NCBI GenBank assembly: GCA_023424095.1
Contig: JAFAEG010000067.1
Location: 1-6,577 of the forward strand
From: Pseudomonadota bacterium
GTDB lineage: Bacteria > Pseudomonadota > Alphaproteobacteria > Sphingomonadales > Sphingomonadaceae
DNA length: 6,577 bases
Reading direction: 5' to 3'
A model generated the notes under the pieces. It made no database searches. It saw only the letters and a list, made by a program, of their open reading frames with translations, and had not been told where the DNA came from. Position 1 is the stretch's first letter. The number at the start of each line of letters is the position of its first letter. Below are positions 5,716 through 6,577 of this stretch, piece by piece. Position numbers and translations under genes: made by a program.

Positions 5716-6577
5716 ATGGCACAGCCCCCCAGACACGCTTCAAAGCCGGACGGCCAGCGGATCGCCAAGCTTCTCGCCCGCGCCGGAATCGCGTCGCGCC
5801 GCGATATCGAGCGGATGATCGCCGACGGCCGAGTCGCCCTGAACGGCGAGGTCCTGACCACGCCCGCGACGATCCTGACCTCGCTGCACGGCGTCACCGT
5901 CGATGGCAGGGCCGTCCGGGAGCCGGAGGCCGCCCGCCTGTTCCGCTATCACAAGCCGCCCGGGCTGCTGACGGCCGCGCGCGACCCCGCCGGGCGTCCC
6001 ACGATTTACGACCGCCTGCCGGGGGGCCTGCCCCGGTTGATGCCGGTCGGCCGCCTCGACATGAACACCGAAGGATTGCTTCTCCTCACCACCGATGGCG
6101 AGCTGAAGCGGCAGCTGGAATTGCCCTCCACCGGCGTGCGCCGCACCTATCGCGCCCGCGCATTCGGCACGATCAGCCAGGAACAGCTCGAGGATCTGAT
6201 CAACGGCATCACCATCGAAGGCGTCCGCTATGGCGCGATCGACGCCAATCTGGAGCGGCGTACGGGCCGCAACCAGTGGATCGAGATGAGCCTGACCGAA
6301 GGCAAAAATCGCGAAGTCCGCCGCGTGCTGGAGCATTTCGAGCTGCAGGTCAGCCGCCTGATCCGCACCGCCTATGGCCCCTTCATCCTCGGCGACCTGC
6401 CGCCCGGCGCCGTCTCCGAAGTCCGCCCCCAAGACGTCGCCGAATTCCGCCGCAAGCCCGGCAGCGCCGAGATCATGCCGCAGACGGCGGGACGCACGGT
6501 GACGATCGGCAGCCCGGTGCGCCCGGCCCGTCCGCGCCCCGCGCCCGCCGCCGGCGATACGCCGCGGCGCCCGCCCC
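5716..6577 (+). CDS. rluB: RsuA/RluB-family pseudouridine synthase (3' end outside window)
   Basis: The enzyme isomerises a specific uridine in rRNA to pseudouridine. 287 residues are visible and no stop is reached, so it continues past the right edge. An S4 RNA-binding domain comes first (about 14-62, RIAKLLARAGIASRRD through GRVALNGEV). The catalytic domain follows with YHKPPGLL (78-85), the signature GRLDMNTEGLLLLT (112-125) carrying the catalytic Asp115, RRTYRAR (142-148) and EGKNREVRR (195-203). This is the RsuA/RluB/RluE/RluF branch; RluB (23S rRNA U2605 in E. coli) is the best fit given the S4 domain and the basic C-terminal extension, but RsuA or RluF specificity is not excluded. From about residue 246 the sequence becomes Pro/Arg/Ala-rich and low in complexity. 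The start is firm: an in-frame TAG at 5704-5706 lies just upstream and no alternative start codon intervenes. The ribosome binding site is weak (AGG at 5705-5707). It is divergent from the receiver gene. Confidence 0.92.
   Translation, partial: MAQPPRHASKPDGQRIAKLLARAGIASRRDIERMIADGRVALNGEVLTTPATILTSLHGVTVDGRAVREPEAARLFRYHKPPGLLTAARDPAGRPTIYDRLPGGLPRLMPVGRLDMNTEGLLLLTTDGELKRQLELPSTGVRRTYRARAFGTISQEQLEDLINGITIEGVRYGAIDANLERRTGRNQWIEMSLTEGKNREVRRVLEHFELQVSRLIRTAYGPFILGDLPPGAVSEVRPQDVAEFRRKPGSAEIMPQTAGRTVTIGSPVRPARPRPAPAAGDTPRRPP

Noticed and set aside
5575..5736. 54-residue N-terminal extension of the receiver protein
   Set aside because: The extension has no domain, would overlap the start of the divergent pseudouridine synthase, and ignores the good AAGGAG site 5 bases before the ATG at 5574.
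5740..6432. 230-codon minus-strand frame opposite the pseudouridine synthase
   Set aside because: It is antisense to a protein with an intact S4 domain and catalytic GRLD motif. The translation is Gly/Ala/Asp/Arg-rich without motifs.

Overview
The window is GC-rich, densely packed chromosomal DNA from an alphaproteobacterium. The protein style and gene set point to the Sphingomonadaceae (Sphingomonas or a relative), but this is inference: there is no rRNA or other phylogenetic marker. I see no mobile element, CRISPR array, tRNA or rRNA. Six protein genes fill almost all of it, and no gene-free stretch exceeds about 140 bases.

Layout: (1) 60-1382 (+) folC, dihydrofolate/folylpolyglutamate synthase, preceded by a palindrome that contains its ribosome binding site. 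(2) 1389-2159 (-) a membrane-anchored TPR protein of unknown function. (3) 2183-3907 (-) an AmpG-family muropeptide permease; genes 3 and 2 lie 23 bases apart and probably form an operon read ampG to TPR. (4) 4013-5146 (+) the oxygenase (alpha) subunit of a Rieske non-haem iron enzyme. (5) 5143-5574 (-) a stand-alone response-regulator receiver domain. (6) 5716 to beyond the right edge (+) an RsuA/RluB-type pseudouridine synthase, cut off by the window end.

Orientation alternates (+ - - + - +). There are two tail-to-tail junctions: a 6-base gap at 1383-1388 and a 4-base stop-codon overlap at 5143-5146. There are two head-to-head promoter regions: 3908-4012 and 5575-5715.

The genes do not form one pathway. 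folC and the pseudouridine synthase are housekeeping (folate, rRNA modification). ampG plus the TPR protein is a plausible cell-wall recycling pair. The Rieske enzyme and the receiver domain are both orphans here: no ferredoxin or reductase for the first, no kinase or output domain for the second. The most interesting leads are the TPR protein beside ampG, the Glu-type Rieske active site resembling that of carnitine oxygenase CntA, the receiver domain with an FVTG motif resembling the alphaproteobacterial FAT GUY regulators, and the occluded folC ribosome binding site. I found no convincing undescribed multi-gene system.
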